The notes: a model not told the origin generated them from the letters alone. A DNA stretch of 64,000 bases from Leucobacter chromiisoli (GCF_016522505.1 NZ_JAEHOH010000005.1:62001-126000), one strand, 5' to 3'; shown: positions 51,525-60,837, numbered from the stretch's first letter. Translations and numbers: made by a program.

Positions 51525-51553
51525 CCCCCTCCCGCCCGGCGGGCGGGAGGGGG
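51525..51553. other. 13-bp perfect GC hairpin in the 310-bp divergent spacer
   Basis: CCCCCTCCCGCCC, three bases, GGGCGGGAGGGGG. The spacer 51408-51717 separates the metallothionein-like gene from the histidine-kinase gene. Apart from this hairpin and the kinase promoter I see nothing in it. The hairpin has no T-tract and sits upstream of both genes, where a terminator is not expected. Confidence 0.75.
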
Positions 51554-51704
51554 TGGCCGATCCGGCGGATGCGGCGTATGGTGCGAGCCCGGACGCGCAC
51601 CCGTTCAAGCGGAGGCGGCCCCGGCTCGGGGCAGGCTCCGCGTGCATCGGCCCGGACCGGCCCGTCTCCGACCCGGGTCCGATCTCGTCCTCCGCGCCGC
51701 TCCC

Positions 51705-51710
51705 TAGACT
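51705..51710 (+). promoter_or_regulatory. -10 box of the two-component system genes
   Basis: TAGACT, seven bases (GAGGAGC), ATG 51718. Either the transcript is leaderless or GAGGAG is a ribosome-binding site of a longer transcript from an upstream promoter. Confidence 0.5.
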
Positions 51711-51717
51711 GAGGAGC

Positions 51718-52617
51718 ATGGAGTTCTCCGACCGCCCGGTGTGGCGCACGCGCGCGTGGTTCGGCGCGGCGATCGCCTCGGCGCTCGTGCTGCTCGGGCT
51801 CTCGTTCATGGGCGTCGGCGGCGACCCGCGCACGGTCTGGCTGCCCCTCGCGGTCGCGGCGGGAGTCGTCTCGGCGGTGCTGGGCTCCACTCTGCTGCGC
51901 GTGCGGAGAGAGCGGCGCGAGCACGAGGACCGCCTGACGGAGTGGGCGGCCGAGCGGGCGGCCCAGGCCGAGCGGCTGCGGATCGCCCGGGAGCTGCACG
52001 ACCTCGCCTCGCACGGCCTCGGCCTCATCACGGTGCGCGCGGCCGCCGCCGGGCGCGTGAGCGGCGCGCGGGCCGAGGAGGAGCGCAGCTCCGCGCTGCG
52101 CGACATCGAGCGGGCCGGACGCCAGGCCACGACGGAGCTGCGGCGCATGCTCTCGGTGCTGCGATCGGCGGACCAGGCCCCGGCTCCGCTGCGCCCCGGC
52201 GAGACGCTGGAGGATCTCGCGACGATCGTCGAGGGCGCGCGCACCGCCGGCCTCGACGTGGAGGCGAGGATGGGCGCGGGATCCGGTCTCGGAGAGATCT
52301 CGGCGGGCGTGCAGCTGACGATCTGCGCGATCGTGCGCGAGGGGCTCGCCAACACCGCGAGGCACGCCGGCCCCACGGCCGCGAGTGTCGAAGTGCGGCG
52401 CTCCGACGACGGATCCGGACCCGGAGCCGAGGTGACGGTGCGGGTGCGTGACCGAGGGCCGGCGCCCGCATGGGAGCCGCAGCCGGGGACGGGGCTCGGC
52501 CTCGCGGGGCTGCGCGAGCGGGTGACGGCGCTCGGCGGTTCGCTGTCCGCCGGCCGCGTCGAGGGCGACGGCGGCTACCTGCTCGCGGCGATCCTCCCCG
52601 ACGGAGGCCGCCCCTGA
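51718..52617 (+). CDS. Sensor histidine kinase (NarL/DesK type)
   Basis: A 299-residue membrane kinase. Two hydrophobic segments (about 14-34 and 40-60) give a tiny extracytoplasmic loop, so it may sense the membrane itself. The HisKA_3 dimerisation motif RIARELHDLASHGLGL has the phosphorylated H94, and the HATPase domain follows (REGLANTARHAGPTA as N-box, GTGLGLAGLRERV as G2). ATG 51718 is chosen from the promoter spacing. The stop overlaps the response-regulator start (TGATG). The stimulus is unknown. Confidence 0.92.
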   Translation: MEFSDRPVWRTRAWFGAAIASALVLLGLSFMGVGGDPRTVWLPLAVAAGVVSAVLGSTLLRVRRERREHEDRLTEWAAERAAQAERLRIARELHDLASHGLGLITVRAAAAGRVSGARAEEERSSALRDIERAGRQATTELRRMLSVLRSADQAPAPLRPGETLEDLATIVEGARTAGLDVEARMGAGSGLGEISAGVQLTICAIVREGLANTARHAGPTAASVEVRRSDDGSGPGAEVTVRVRDRGPAPAWEPQPGTGLGLAGLRERVTALGGSLSAGRVEGDGGYLLAAILPDGGRP

Positions 52618-53270
52618 TGGCTCCCATCCGCGTGCTGGTGGTCGACGACCAGCCCCTGATCCGGCGCAGCCTCGGGCTCATCATCGACGGCGAGGCCGAC
52701 CTCGCCGTCGTCGGCGAGGCGGGCACGGGCTCGGAAGCGGTCGCACAGGCGCTGCGGCTGCAGCCCGACGTGGTGCTGATGGACGTGCGGATGCCGGGCG
52801 GCGACGGCATCGAGGCGACCGGACGCATCGCGGCCGAGCCCGAGCTGGAGGGGACGCGGGTGCTCGTCCTGAGCATGTTCGAGCTCGACGAGTACGTCGA
52901 CGCGGCGCTCCGGGCGGGCGCGAGCGGGTTCCTGCTCAAAGACGCCCCGCCCGAGCAGCTCGCCGACGCGATCCGGCGCACGCGCTCCGGTGAATCGCTG
53001 TTCGCGCCCAGCATCCTCGCCCGACTGGTCGAGGAGTTCCTGGAACGGTCGGCCGCTCCCCCCGCCACGGGCCTCGACCGCCTCACCGCGAGAGAGGTCG
53101 AGGTGCTCACCCTGATCGGCCGGGGCCTCTCGAACGACGAGATCGGAGCGCACCTCGTGATCTCGATGGGCACGGTCAAGACGCACATCGGCAGCATCCG
53201 GGCGAAGCTGCACGCCCGGGATCGGGCGCAGCTCGTGATCGCCGCCTACGAGCACCGGCTGCTCCGCTGA
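52617..53270 (+). CDS. LuxR/NarL-family response regulator
   Basis: A 217-residue regulator: receiver domain with D10/D11 and phospho-acceptor D56 (VVLMDVRMPGGDG), the conserved lysine in FLLKDAP, and a C-terminal LuxR helix-turn-helix (LTAREVEVLTLIGRGLSNDEIGAHL, VKTHIGSIRAKL). It is the partner of the kinase directly upstream, with one shared base between stop and start. Targets are unknown; the divergent metallothionein-like pair and the convergent permease are neighbours only. Confidence 0.94.
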   Translation: MAPIRVLVVDDQPLIRRSLGLIIDGEADLAVVGEAGTGSEAVAQALRLQPDVVLMDVRMPGGDGIEATGRIAAEPELEGTRVLVLSMFELDEYVDAALRAGASGFLLKDAPPEQLADAIRRTRSGESLFAPSILARLVEEFLERSAAPPATGLDRLTAREVEVLTLIGRGLSNDEIGAHLVISMGTVKTHIGSIRAKLHARDRAQLVIAAYEHRLLR

Positions 53271-53330
53271 GGCGCTCCCCGGCAGGCCGGCCCGGTCATC
53301 GGTCTCGCGGCCGCCCTCCGTCCGGTTCGA

Positions 53331-54788
53331 CTAGAACTGCCCGACGTTGCGGCTCTCGGTGCGCCGGCGCGTGGCGAGCGTCGCGATCCAGGTGACGAGC
53401 CACAGGCCGACGCCGATGGCCAGCAGCAGGCCGGCGATCTCGTACTGGATCCAGTCCTCCCGGCTGCGCGCCCAGGGACCGGCGAGGAAGAGGGAGAGGA
53501 TCGCGCCGAGGATCGGCACGACCGTCGGCGCCCGGAAGCCGTTCTCCGGGGTCGGATCGCGCCGCAGCACGAGCAGCGCGATGTTGACCACGGCGAAGAC
53601 GCAGAGCAGCAGCAACCCGGTGGTGCCGCCGAGCGCGCCGACGATGCCGTCCTCGGAGTTCTGGTTGACGTAGACCACGAGACCCACCGCGAGGAGCGTG
53701 CTGAACAGGATCGAGACCCACGGCGAGCGCCGCTTCGGCAGCACCTTGCTGAGCACCTTCGGCAGCACGTCCTGCTTCGCCATGCCGTAGAGCAGGCGGC
53801 TCGCCATCAGCATGTTGATGAGGGCGGTGTTCACGACCGCGAACACCGTGAGGAAGGGGAAGATCGCGTCGACCGGGATGCCGGGCGCTCCGATCCTGAC
53901 GACGTCGAGCAGGATCCCGGCATCGGGGTTCTTCGGGTTGAGCAGGTCGCCCGGCGGGATCACCATGATGACGGTCACCGCGACCAGCATGTAGATGAGG
54001 GCGCAGAGTCCGAGGCCGGTGAGCATGATCCTCGGGAAGTCGCGCTGCGGGTTCTTGCACTCCTCGACCAGGTTCACCGAGTCCTCGAAGCCGACCATCG
54101 CGAAGAACGCGATCGCCGTCGCCATGGTGACGGCGGCGAAGGCGCCTCGGTCCCCGGGGGTCTCGAACACGACGAGCCGCCCGACATCGCCGTTGCCGCC
54201 GACGATGGCGATGAAGCCGATCACGATGATGACGCCCATGATCCCGAGCGTCACGAGGGTGAGCACGAGGTTGAACTTCACGCTCTCGCCGACGCCCCGC
54301 AGGTTGATGAGCGCCAGGACGACGATGATCGCGATCGCCGTGACCATCGTCGCCGTCGAGTCGCTGGGGACCCCCTCGAAGAACTGCCCGAAACCGATGA
54401 GGAGGTTCTTCGCGACCAGCGTCGCCGAGGTCGCGGCGCTCGTGATGCCCGAGCTGGCGACGGCGAAGGCCACGATGAAGGTGACGAAGTGGATGTGGAA
54501 CGCCTTGTGCGTGTAGAGCGCCGCTCCGGCCGCATAGGGGTACTTCGTCACGAGCTCCAGGTAGGAGAAGGCCGTCAGCGTCGCGATGGCGAAGGCGAGC
54601 AGGAACGGCAGCCACGCTGCGCCGCCCACCTGGCCCGCCACCCGGCCGGTGATCGCGAAGATGCCGGCGCCGATGATGTCGCCCATGATGAGCAGGAGCA
54701 GCAGCTTCGGCCCGATCACCTTCTTGAGCCCGGTTCCGTGATCGGCCCCCTCAATCGCCGCGACCGCTTCGGTATCGGGTCTCGTCAT
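53331..54788 (-). CDS. APC-superfamily amino acid permease
   Basis: A 485-residue transporter of the APC superfamily (amino acid/polyamine type) with about 12 membrane segments. The typical start is GLKKVIGPKLLLLLIMGDIIGAGIFAITGRVAGQVGG; AMVGFEDSVNLVEECKNPQRDFPR is the TM6-7 family motif. The substrate cannot be told. A GAAGGGGGAG ribosome-binding site precedes ATG 54788. Its upstream spacer (54789-54965) holds a 27-bp repeat. Confidence 0.9.
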   Translation of the reverse strand: MTRPDTEAVAAIEGADHGTGLKKVIGPKLLLLLIMGDIIGAGIFAITGRVAGQVGGAAWLPFLLAFAIATLTAFSYLELVTKYPYAAGAALYTHKAFHIHFVTFIVAFAVASSGITSAATSATLVAKNLLIGFGQFFEGVPSDSTATMVTAIAIIVVLALINLRGVGESVKFNLVLTLVTLGIMGVIIVIGFIAIVGGNGDVGRLVVFETPGDRGAFAAVTMATAIAFFAMVGFEDSVNLVEECKNPQRDFPRIMLTGLGLCALIYMLVAVTVIMVIPPGDLLNPKNPDAGILLDVVRIGAPGIPVDAIFPFLTVFAVVNTALINMLMASRLLYGMAKQDVLPKVLSKVLPKRRSPWVSILFSTLLAVGLVVYVNQNSEDGIVGALGGTTGLLLLCVFAVVNIALLVLRRDPTPENGFRAPTVVPILGAILSLFLAGPWARSREDWIQYEIAGLLLAIGVGLWLVTWIATLATRRRTESRNVGQF

Positions 54789-54867
54789 CGTGCTCCCCCT
54801 TCTCGCTCCCGCCTCGTCGCAGGCACCCCGAGGCGAATGCCTCGAGCGCAGATCGAGGACTCCAATG

Positions 54868-54948
54868 TATCCCAGTTCGGGAACGAGGCGGAGGTGCCCC
54901 AGTTCGGGAACGGCGCGGAGATATCCCAGCTCGGGAGCGGCGCGGAGC
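54868..54948. repeat. 27-bp tandem repeat, three copies
   Basis: Units at 54868, 54895 and 54922 of the type TATCCCAGTTCGGGAACGAG followed by GCGGAGG, each with CCAGTTCGGGAAC or a one-to-two-base variant as core. CCCAGTTCGGG is nearly an inverted repeat. They lie between the permease start and the NTPase stop; 54949-54965 is the rest of this spacer. Confidence 0.88.
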
Positions 54949-54965
54949 GCGCCCGGTCGCGGGGT

Positions 54966-57900
54966 TCAGGCCGCGGAGAGGAGCCGCTCGTCGACGACCC
55001 GTGCGAAGGCGTCGGGGGCCAACGCCGCGAGGGCCCGCCAGCCGGCCCAGGGATGCCCCATCGCGACCCACATCTCCCCGAGCAGACGCGCCGCGCGGGC
55101 TCGCAGCTCGTCGAGGGATCGCAGCGGTTCTTCGAGCGGCGGCACCCGCGCACCGAGCGTCGCCGTTCCTTCCGCCGCGGGCCGCAACTCGTTCGGCGCA
55201 CTCCTCTTCTCGATCGTCGTGATCGCCTCGACGACGAGCACGAGCGCATCGACGGCGGCGTCCAGTTCCATGTCACGGTGGTGGCCGGGCCCGACGGACG
55301 CTGCCCAGCGCAGCACGTCCTCCAACATGTCGAGCGCTTCGAGGACGTCGGGCAGCGCGTCGTGACCGCGAGCCTCGGCCAGGCCCCTGGCGACTCCCGC
55401 GAGGCCGTGCACCAGGGCGGTGCCGGGATCGAGGAGATCAGCGGCCTCGCGCGCGGCATCGATGTCGCCGAGGTCGGCCAGCGCGAGAACGACCCTCACC
55501 ATGGACCGGTCCCTCCAGACTCCGGGGAGATTGTCGCGAGTCGGTCTCATCCACACGCTCGCGATGGAGAGTATCGCGGCTCGAGCCTCGGAGACCGCAT
55601 CGGGTACGTCTCGGAGGGCGCGGGCCGCACTCCCCATGGCCCGGCAGCGTCTCGAGTCGTCCGTTATCGACCGGGCGAGCTCGAGGGCCGCGGAGGACTC
55701 GCCGAGCGCCGCCACCGCAGGGGCGAGCGCGGCGAGCACTTCCTCCCGCAGCATGACCCGGGATTTCGCGCCGAGTTCTCCGAGTGCACGATCCTCGTCT
55801 TCCGCCCGCCTCAGCACCGGGACGACGTCGGCGGGCGGGCGGCTCCGGTCGAAGTCCTCTCCGACGACGCACGCCTCCGCCAGCGCTTCCCAGACCGCTC
55901 CGACTGCGGCTTTCCGCTCGCCACCACTCGCGAGCGCGTGCGCGATCCCCGCGAAGGCGCGCCCTCGCTGAACGGCGGCGTCGAGGCCCCTGGCCTCTGC
56001 GATAGCCGTTTCGGCGCCGTAGACAGCGACGAGGTCCGGGGCGGCATCGACGATCTCCTCATCCTGCCGGTACACTCCCGTGCCGCTCCGTGCGGCGTCG
56101 AGGGCCTCCCGAAGAGCGGGGAGCGCGGTCTCTGCCTCGCCCCGCTCCGACAGGATCAGCGCGCTTCCGCACAGCGCTGCGCTCCTCTCCTCGCCGACCG
56201 GGATCTCCCGTGCCAGTTCCAGGGCTCGCGCGGCGCTGCCCCCTCGCGCCAGCGACGCGACGACCCCGGCGCGCACATCCTGCCACCGTTGCTCCTCGGG
56301 GATCTCCCGCAGCGCCTCATACGCGGCGTCGGGATCGCCGAGGTCGGCGAGCACGGAGACGGCGGCATGGAGCACGGAGTATCGCGTCCACTCATGGTGA
56401 ATCGCACGCACCGAGACGAGAGCCTCGGGCGCCAGCCGACGGGCTCCCTCGGTATTCCCCGAGCGGACCAGGGCCGAGACCGCCTCGACCATCGTGCGCC
56501 CCCTCATACCGTCCCAGGGGATCTCTCGCGCCAGGCCGACACCGAGGTCTGCGCTGCCGGCATCGACCAGGAGCGGGGCGATCACGGAGGCGATACCCCA
56601 CCGATAGAAGTCCCCATCGTCGGTCTCGAGCGAGGAGAGCGCCTCGACCGTCGATGCCGCCTCACGGCACAGGGAGTCGGCGGAGGCGGCGTCCCCGGTG
56701 CGAGACGCGACACCGGCGAGGAGCGCGAGCGTCTCCGCGAACAGGGACGGGTTCTTGATCCCGCGGGCCTCGCGCAGCGCTTCCTCGGGCTCCCCGGCGC
56801 TGGCGAGCAGCTGGAGCGCGTTGCGCATCACCACCTCGGCTCCGCCGATCCCGGTGCCGTTACCGGTCTTGTCGGCGACATCGAGAGCGACGGTCAGGGC
56901 TTCGCGGGAGGTCTCGAGTGCGTCGCGCGCGACATCGCGCGCGACCTCCGTCTGCCCGGCGTCGAGCAGAGCCGCGGCGACGCTCACGAGCGCCCTCCCC
57001 CGGACCGGAGCGTAGGCGATCGCGCGGGAACCGTCCACCGCGTCCCGCAGGGCCGATTCGGCAGCTTCGGGATCCCCCGCCCGCGCCAGCACCGGAAGGA
57101 GCTCGGCGAGCGCGGAGCAACGATCTTCGGGATCGTCGATCGTGTTGACCGCCGCGAGCGCGTCGCGGGCGGCGCGGAGCGCGAGGGCAGTCCGCCCGAC
57201 CTCGATGAGGGTCTCGCTGACATGCGTCAGCGCCGTCGCTCGCCTGCGGGGCAGCGGCACGGATGCCGCCAACCCGAGTGCTTCCTGCTCCTGGCCGAGC
57301 CTGGCGAAGCCGGCCGGCAGCTCGAGCGGGAACCTCGAGTTCCGCAGACTGTACAGATGGAGGTACCGGAGCACCTCGCCGAGCCGATCGAAACCGTCCC
57401 CGGCGCCGGCCCAGTGCTCGAGCAGCGACCGCGCCATCTCGGCCAACTGCCCGAGGACCTCGCCCTCTCCGTGGTCGCGCGCTCTGAGCCGCTCGATTCG
57501 TCGATCGTCGCAGACCACGGAGACCGCCTGCCCCTGGAGCGCGGCATCCGAGCACAGCAGCGCGGGATACGTCGGCGAGAGCAGATAATCCGGCGTCTCC
57601 TCGGGCCAGCCGTGCTCGGCCCACTCCGCTCCCCACCGCGCCAGACGCTCGCGCCACGGGGACAGCGCCGCGAACCGATCCGCCCGGTAGCGGCGCAGCT
57701 CGGCCTCCGCCTCGGTTCCGGATACAGCCGTCTCCTCGGGCCCCCGCACGCGCGTCTCGAGGTGATCGGTGACCACCACCCGGTCGAGCATGTCATGGCC
57801 GAGGCTGTAAGCGGGTGCGCCGTCCGGCGACTCCGCGACGGTGAACGAGCGCCCGCTGGTCGAGCTCATCAGCCGGCCGAGGTCGCGGGGATGCTGCCCC

Positions 57901-59240
57901 GTCAGCTCGGCGAGGTCGCGGGCAGTCAGTGCCGTTCCCGCTGCGGCGAGGCAGGCCAGGGCATCTCTGCCGTAGCGGCTCCCGTGCCGATCGGCCGTGT
58001 CGAGGATCCTGTCGATCTCGTCTGTGGCCCTGCGCTCGGCGGCGGACGCGACGGGCGACGTCTCGAGTTCCCGCCTGCGGACGCTGCGGAGCGGGTGATC
58101 GTCGCCCAAGTCCGGCGGCAGCGGCGGGTTGCTGCGCGAGGCGATCACCACCCGCACGTTGTGAGGCAGACGTTCGGGAAGGCTTGACGCGACCGACGGC
58201 TTGGGAGTCGGGAGCAGCGGCCCCTGATCCTCGTCCAGACCGTCGACGAGCAGCAGGAGTCGCTCGCCCTGCTCCGAGGCTCTCGCCGCGGCGAGCGTCA
58301 GGAGCTGCGCGAAGATCAGGCTCCTGGACTGAGCCTCGTTCGGGAAGTCGCCCCTGTCGATCCCGGCGATGAGCGCGAGCTGCGGCATCAGAGCGGCGTA
58401 GAGGGCGTCGCTGTCCGCGTAGGCGGGTTGACGCCCGATGATGAACGCCGATGCCACTCGCGCGCCCGCCGGGGGTCGGAGCGCGAGACGCGCCATCAGC
58501 GCGGTCTTCCCCGCCCACGGGCCGGCGAGCCACCACCACCACTGACCGCCGTCGTCGCCCCGAGGGGCGACGAACTCCGCGATCGCGGCGAGTTCCCGCT
58601 CGCGCCCCCGGAACTCCTCGGCGGCCAGTCTCTCAATGACGGAGGTCCGGTGGTGGCTCGCCGCGTCGGACGCGCTGACGGCGGAAACCGACGCCGCCCC
58701 TGCGCCCTCGATGAGGTGCTGCAGGTCGCGCTGCAGGCCCGCCAGACGCGCGTTCAGCTCCTCGAGCAGCGCCTCCCTGCGAGAGTCCCTCACCTCGGAC
58801 CGCTCGAGGCGCTCCTGAATGTCGCCGACTCTCGCGTGCAGCAGACGGCCCTCGAGCGGGAGCGTCGACACGATCGCGTCGGTGCCCGCCTGCCGCAGTC
58901 TCGCGTTCAGGTCGTCCACGAGGGCCTCGGGGCGATCGCCGAGCAGCCGCTGCCACTCCCGCTGGGCATCGGTGAGTTCGGTCTCGCCGGGGTGCAGCAG
59001 TGCGGCGAGGTTCCGCTCGCCCGCCAGCTCGGTCAACCGCTGCCGCAGGCCTTCCCCGAGCGAGGGGGTGTGCCGGATCTCGGCGGTCAGCGCCTGCGTC
59101 AGCCGCCGACGTGCGCCGCGGTCGGCCAGCCGCTCCCGGAAGAGCGCGACCGATGCCCCGGCCGTCTCCCCCGCCGCCGCACCGGCGACCGCGCCGAAGC
59201 CGATGTTGATCGCCTCGGCGAGATCGAAGACCAGCTCCAC
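54966..59240 (-). CDS. STAND/NACHT-like NTPase with glycine-zipper N terminus and helical repeats
   Basis: A 1424-residue protein not matched to a named family. Residues 1-35 hold a glycine zipper, G16-xxx-G20-xxx-G24-xxx-G28, in a hydrophobic Ala/Gly segment. A helical region (about 36-200) with a predicted coiled coil (about 140-180) follows. The NTPase core has GREREL (212-217), a W234-W237 run, Walker A AGPWAGKT (239-246), a NACHT-type Walker B LLLLVDGLDED (328-338) and a sensor-like VVIASRS (364-370). From about 620 to the end are tens of Ala/Leu-rich helix pairs of TPR-like type (ALELAREIPxxxxRxxAL). This is the plan of signal-transduction NTPases, many of which serve in defence or cell death. 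The start is GTG 59240 with GGGAG upstream, 15 bp behind the ffh stop. Confidence 0.85.
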   Translation of the reverse strand: MELVFDLAEAINIGFGAVAGAAAGETAGASVALFRERLADRGARRRLTQALTAEIRHTPSLGEGLRQRLTELAGERNLAALLHPGETELTDAQREWQRLLGDRPEALVDDLNARLRQAGTDAIVSTLPLEGRLLHARVGDIQERLERSEVRDSRREALLEELNARLAGLQRDLQHLIEGAGAASVSAVSASDAASHHRTSVIERLAAEEFRGRERELAAIAEFVAPRGDDGGQWWWWLAGPWAGKTALMARLALRPPAGARVASAFIIGRQPAYADSDALYAALMPQLALIAGIDRGDFPNEAQSRSLIFAQLLTLAAARASEQGERLLLLVDGLDEDQGPLLPTPKPSVASSLPERLPHNVRVVIASRSNPPLPPDLGDDHPLRSVRRRELETSPVASAAERRATDEIDRILDTADRHGSRYGRDALACLAAAGTALTARDLAELTGQHPRDLGRLMSSTSGRSFTVAESPDGAPAYSLGHDMLDRVVVTDHLETRVRGPEETAVSGTEAEAELRRYRADRFAALSPWRERLARWGAEWAEHGWPEETPDYLLSPTYPALLCSDAALQGQAVSVVCDDRRIERLRARDHGEGEVLGQLAEMARSLLEHWAGAGDGFDRLGEVLRYLHLYSLRNSRFPLELPAGFARLGQEQEALGLAASVPLPRRRATALTHVSETLIEVGRTALALRAARDALAAVNTIDDPEDRCSALAELLPVLARAGDPEAAESALRDAVDGSRAIAYAPVRGRALVSVAAALLDAGQTEVARDVARDALETSREALTVALDVADKTGNGTGIGGAEVVMRNALQLLASAGEPEEALREARGIKNPSLFAETLALLAGVASRTGDAASADSLCREAASTVEALSSLETDDGDFYRWGIASVIAPLLVDAGSADLGVGLAREIPWDGMRGRTMVEAVSALVRSGNTEGARRLAPEALVSVRAIHHEWTRYSVLHAAVSVLADLGDPDAAYEALREIPEEQRWQDVRAGVVASLARGGSAARALELAREIPVGEERSAALCGSALILSERGEAETALPALREALDAARSGTGVYRQDEEIVDAAPDLVAVYGAETAIAEARGLDAAVQRGRAFAGIAHALASGGERKAAVGAVWEALAEACVVGEDFDRSRPPADVVPVLRRAEDEDRALGELGAKSRVMLREEVLAALAPAVAALGESSAALELARSITDDSRRCRAMGSAARALRDVPDAVSEARAAILSIASVWMRPTRDNLPGVWRDRSMVRVVLALADLGDIDAAREAADLLDPGTALVHGLAGVARGLAEARGHDALPDVLEALDMLEDVLRWAASVGPGHHRDMELDAAVDALVLVVEAITTIEKRSAPNELRPAAEGTATLGARVPPLEEPLRSLDELRARAARLLGEMWVAMGHPWAGWRALAALAPDAFARVVDERLLSAA

Positions 59241-59255
59241 CGCCGCCCGCTCCCG

Positions 59256-60827
59256 CTAGCGCATGCCGCGGCCGAGCATCTTCTGCAGCTGCGCCATCTC
59301 CTCCTCCGACGGAGCCGCGCCGCCGCCTCCGCCGAGCCCGAACCCGGACCCGCCGGCGGGAGCAGCGGCCTGCTTCGCGGCCACCCCGGCCTCCTGCTGG
59401 GCCCGCTTCGCGGGGTTGCCCGAGCGCTTCGCGCCCTTCTTCTTCGCGGGCTGCTGCTTCTTCCTGCCGCCGTGACCACCCATACCGGGCATCGCGCCCA
59501 TACCGGGGATCTGGGGAACCCCGCCCTTCGCGACGGTCTTCATCATCTTCGCCGCCTGCTCGAAACGGACGATCAGCTGGTTCACGTCGGTCACGGTCAT
59601 ACCGGACCCCTTGGCGATCCGCAGGCGACGCGACCCGTTCAGGATCTTGGGGTTGGCGCGCTCGGCCTTCGTCATCGACTGGATGATGGCCTCGGTGTGC
59701 AGGATCTCGCGCTCGTCGAAGTTGTCGAGCTGCTCCTGCATCTTGCCCATGCCCGGGAGCATGCCCATCATCTTCTTGAGCGAGCCGGCGCCGCGCAGCT
59801 GCTGCATCTGCTTCAGGAAGTCGTCGAGGGTGAAGCTGTCGGAGGCGATCTTCTCCGCGACCTTGCGCGCCTCCTCCTCGTCGAAGGCCTGCTGCGCCTG
59901 CTCGATGAGGCTGAGCACGTCGCCGAGGTCGAGGATGCGGCTCGCCATGCGATCCGGGTGGAACGGCTCGAAGTCGTCGAGCCCCTCGCCCGTGGAGGCG
60001 AAGAGGATCGGGCGGCCGGTGAGGCTGCGGATCGAGAGGGCCGCACCGCCGCGGGCGTCGCCGTCGAGCTTGGTGAGCACGACGCCGGTGAAGTCGACGC
60101 CCTCCTGGAACGCCTTCGCCGTCGCCACCGCGTCCTGACCGATCATGGCGTCGATGACGAAGAGCACCTCGTCGGGGTTCACGGCCTTGCGGATGTCGGC
60201 GGCCTGGCGCATGAGCTCGGCGTCGACGCCGAGGCGGCCCGCGGTATCGACGATGACGAAGTCATAGTGCTTCGCCTCGGCCTCCCTGACGCCGTCGCGG
60301 GCGACCTTCACCGGATCCCCGACGCCGTTGCCCGGCTCGGGCGCGAAGATCGCGACACCCGCCTGCTCGGCGACGACGCCGAGCTGGGTGACCGCGTTCG
60401 GGCGCTGCAGGTCGGAGGCCACGAGCAGCGGCGTGTGTCCCTGCCCCTTGAGCCACTTGGCGAGCTTGCCGGCCAGGGTCGTCTTGCCCGCGCCCTGGAG
60501 GCCGGCGAGCATGATGACGGTCGGCGGGTTCTTCGCGAACTGCAGTCGGCGCTGCTCGCCGCCGAGGATGCCGACCAGCTCCTCGTTCACGATCTGGACG
60601 ACCTGCTGCGCCGGGTTCAAGGCGCGGTTCACCTCGTCGCCGAGGGCGCGCTCGCGCACCCTGCCGGTGAAGTCCTTGACGACGTCGAGCGAGACATCCG
60701 CCTCGAGCAGCGCGCGCCGGATCTCGCGGACCGTGCCGTCGACGTCGGCGGCGGAGAGCTTGCCCTTGCTCCGCAGGTTCTTGAAGGTCTCGGTGAGCCG
60801 CGCAGACAGGTTTCCAAAAGTAGCCAT
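59256..60827 (-). CDS. ffh: Signal recognition particle protein Ffh
   Basis: Ffh binds 4.5S RNA and signal peptides and brings ribosomes to FtsY. The 523-residue protein has the N domain, the G domain with GLQGAGKTTLAGKL, DTAGRLGVD, TKLDGDARGG, and the methionine-rich M domain ending in a basic, Lys/Gly-rich tail (GMGAMPGMGGHGGRKKQQ). ATG 60827 (MATFGNLSARLTETF) is the family start; the open frame extends further but has no family sequence. A TAGAAT -10 box is 10 bp upstream. It is followed directly by the NTPase gene on the same strand. Confidence 0.97.
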   Translation of the reverse strand: MATFGNLSARLTETFKNLRSKGKLSAADVDGTVREIRRALLEADVSLDVVKDFTGRVRERALGDEVNRALNPAQQVVQIVNEELVGILGGEQRRLQFAKNPPTVIMLAGLQGAGKTTLAGKLAKWLKGQGHTPLLVASDLQRPNAVTQLGVVAEQAGVAIFAPEPGNGVGDPVKVARDGVREAEAKHYDFVIVDTAGRLGVDAELMRQAADIRKAVNPDEVLFVIDAMIGQDAVATAKAFQEGVDFTGVVLTKLDGDARGGAALSIRSLTGRPILFASTGEGLDDFEPFHPDRMASRILDLGDVLSLIEQAQQAFDEEEARKVAEKIASDSFTLDDFLKQMQQLRGAGSLKKMMGMLPGMGKMQEQLDNFDEREILHTEAIIQSMTKAERANPKILNGSRRLRIAKGSGMTVTDVNQLIVRFEQAAKMMKTVAKGGVPQIPGMGAMPGMGGHGGRKKQQPAKKKGAKRSGNPAKRAQQEAGVAAKQAAAPAGGSGFGLGGGGGAAPSEEEMAQLQKMLGRGMR

Positions 60828-60837
60828 GGTGCCATCG

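Noticed and set aside
54489-58187. A 1232-codon open frame opposite the NTPase gene
   Set aside because: Composition and lack of motifs mark it as a shadow; the minus-strand frame has Walker A, Walker B and regular helical repeats.
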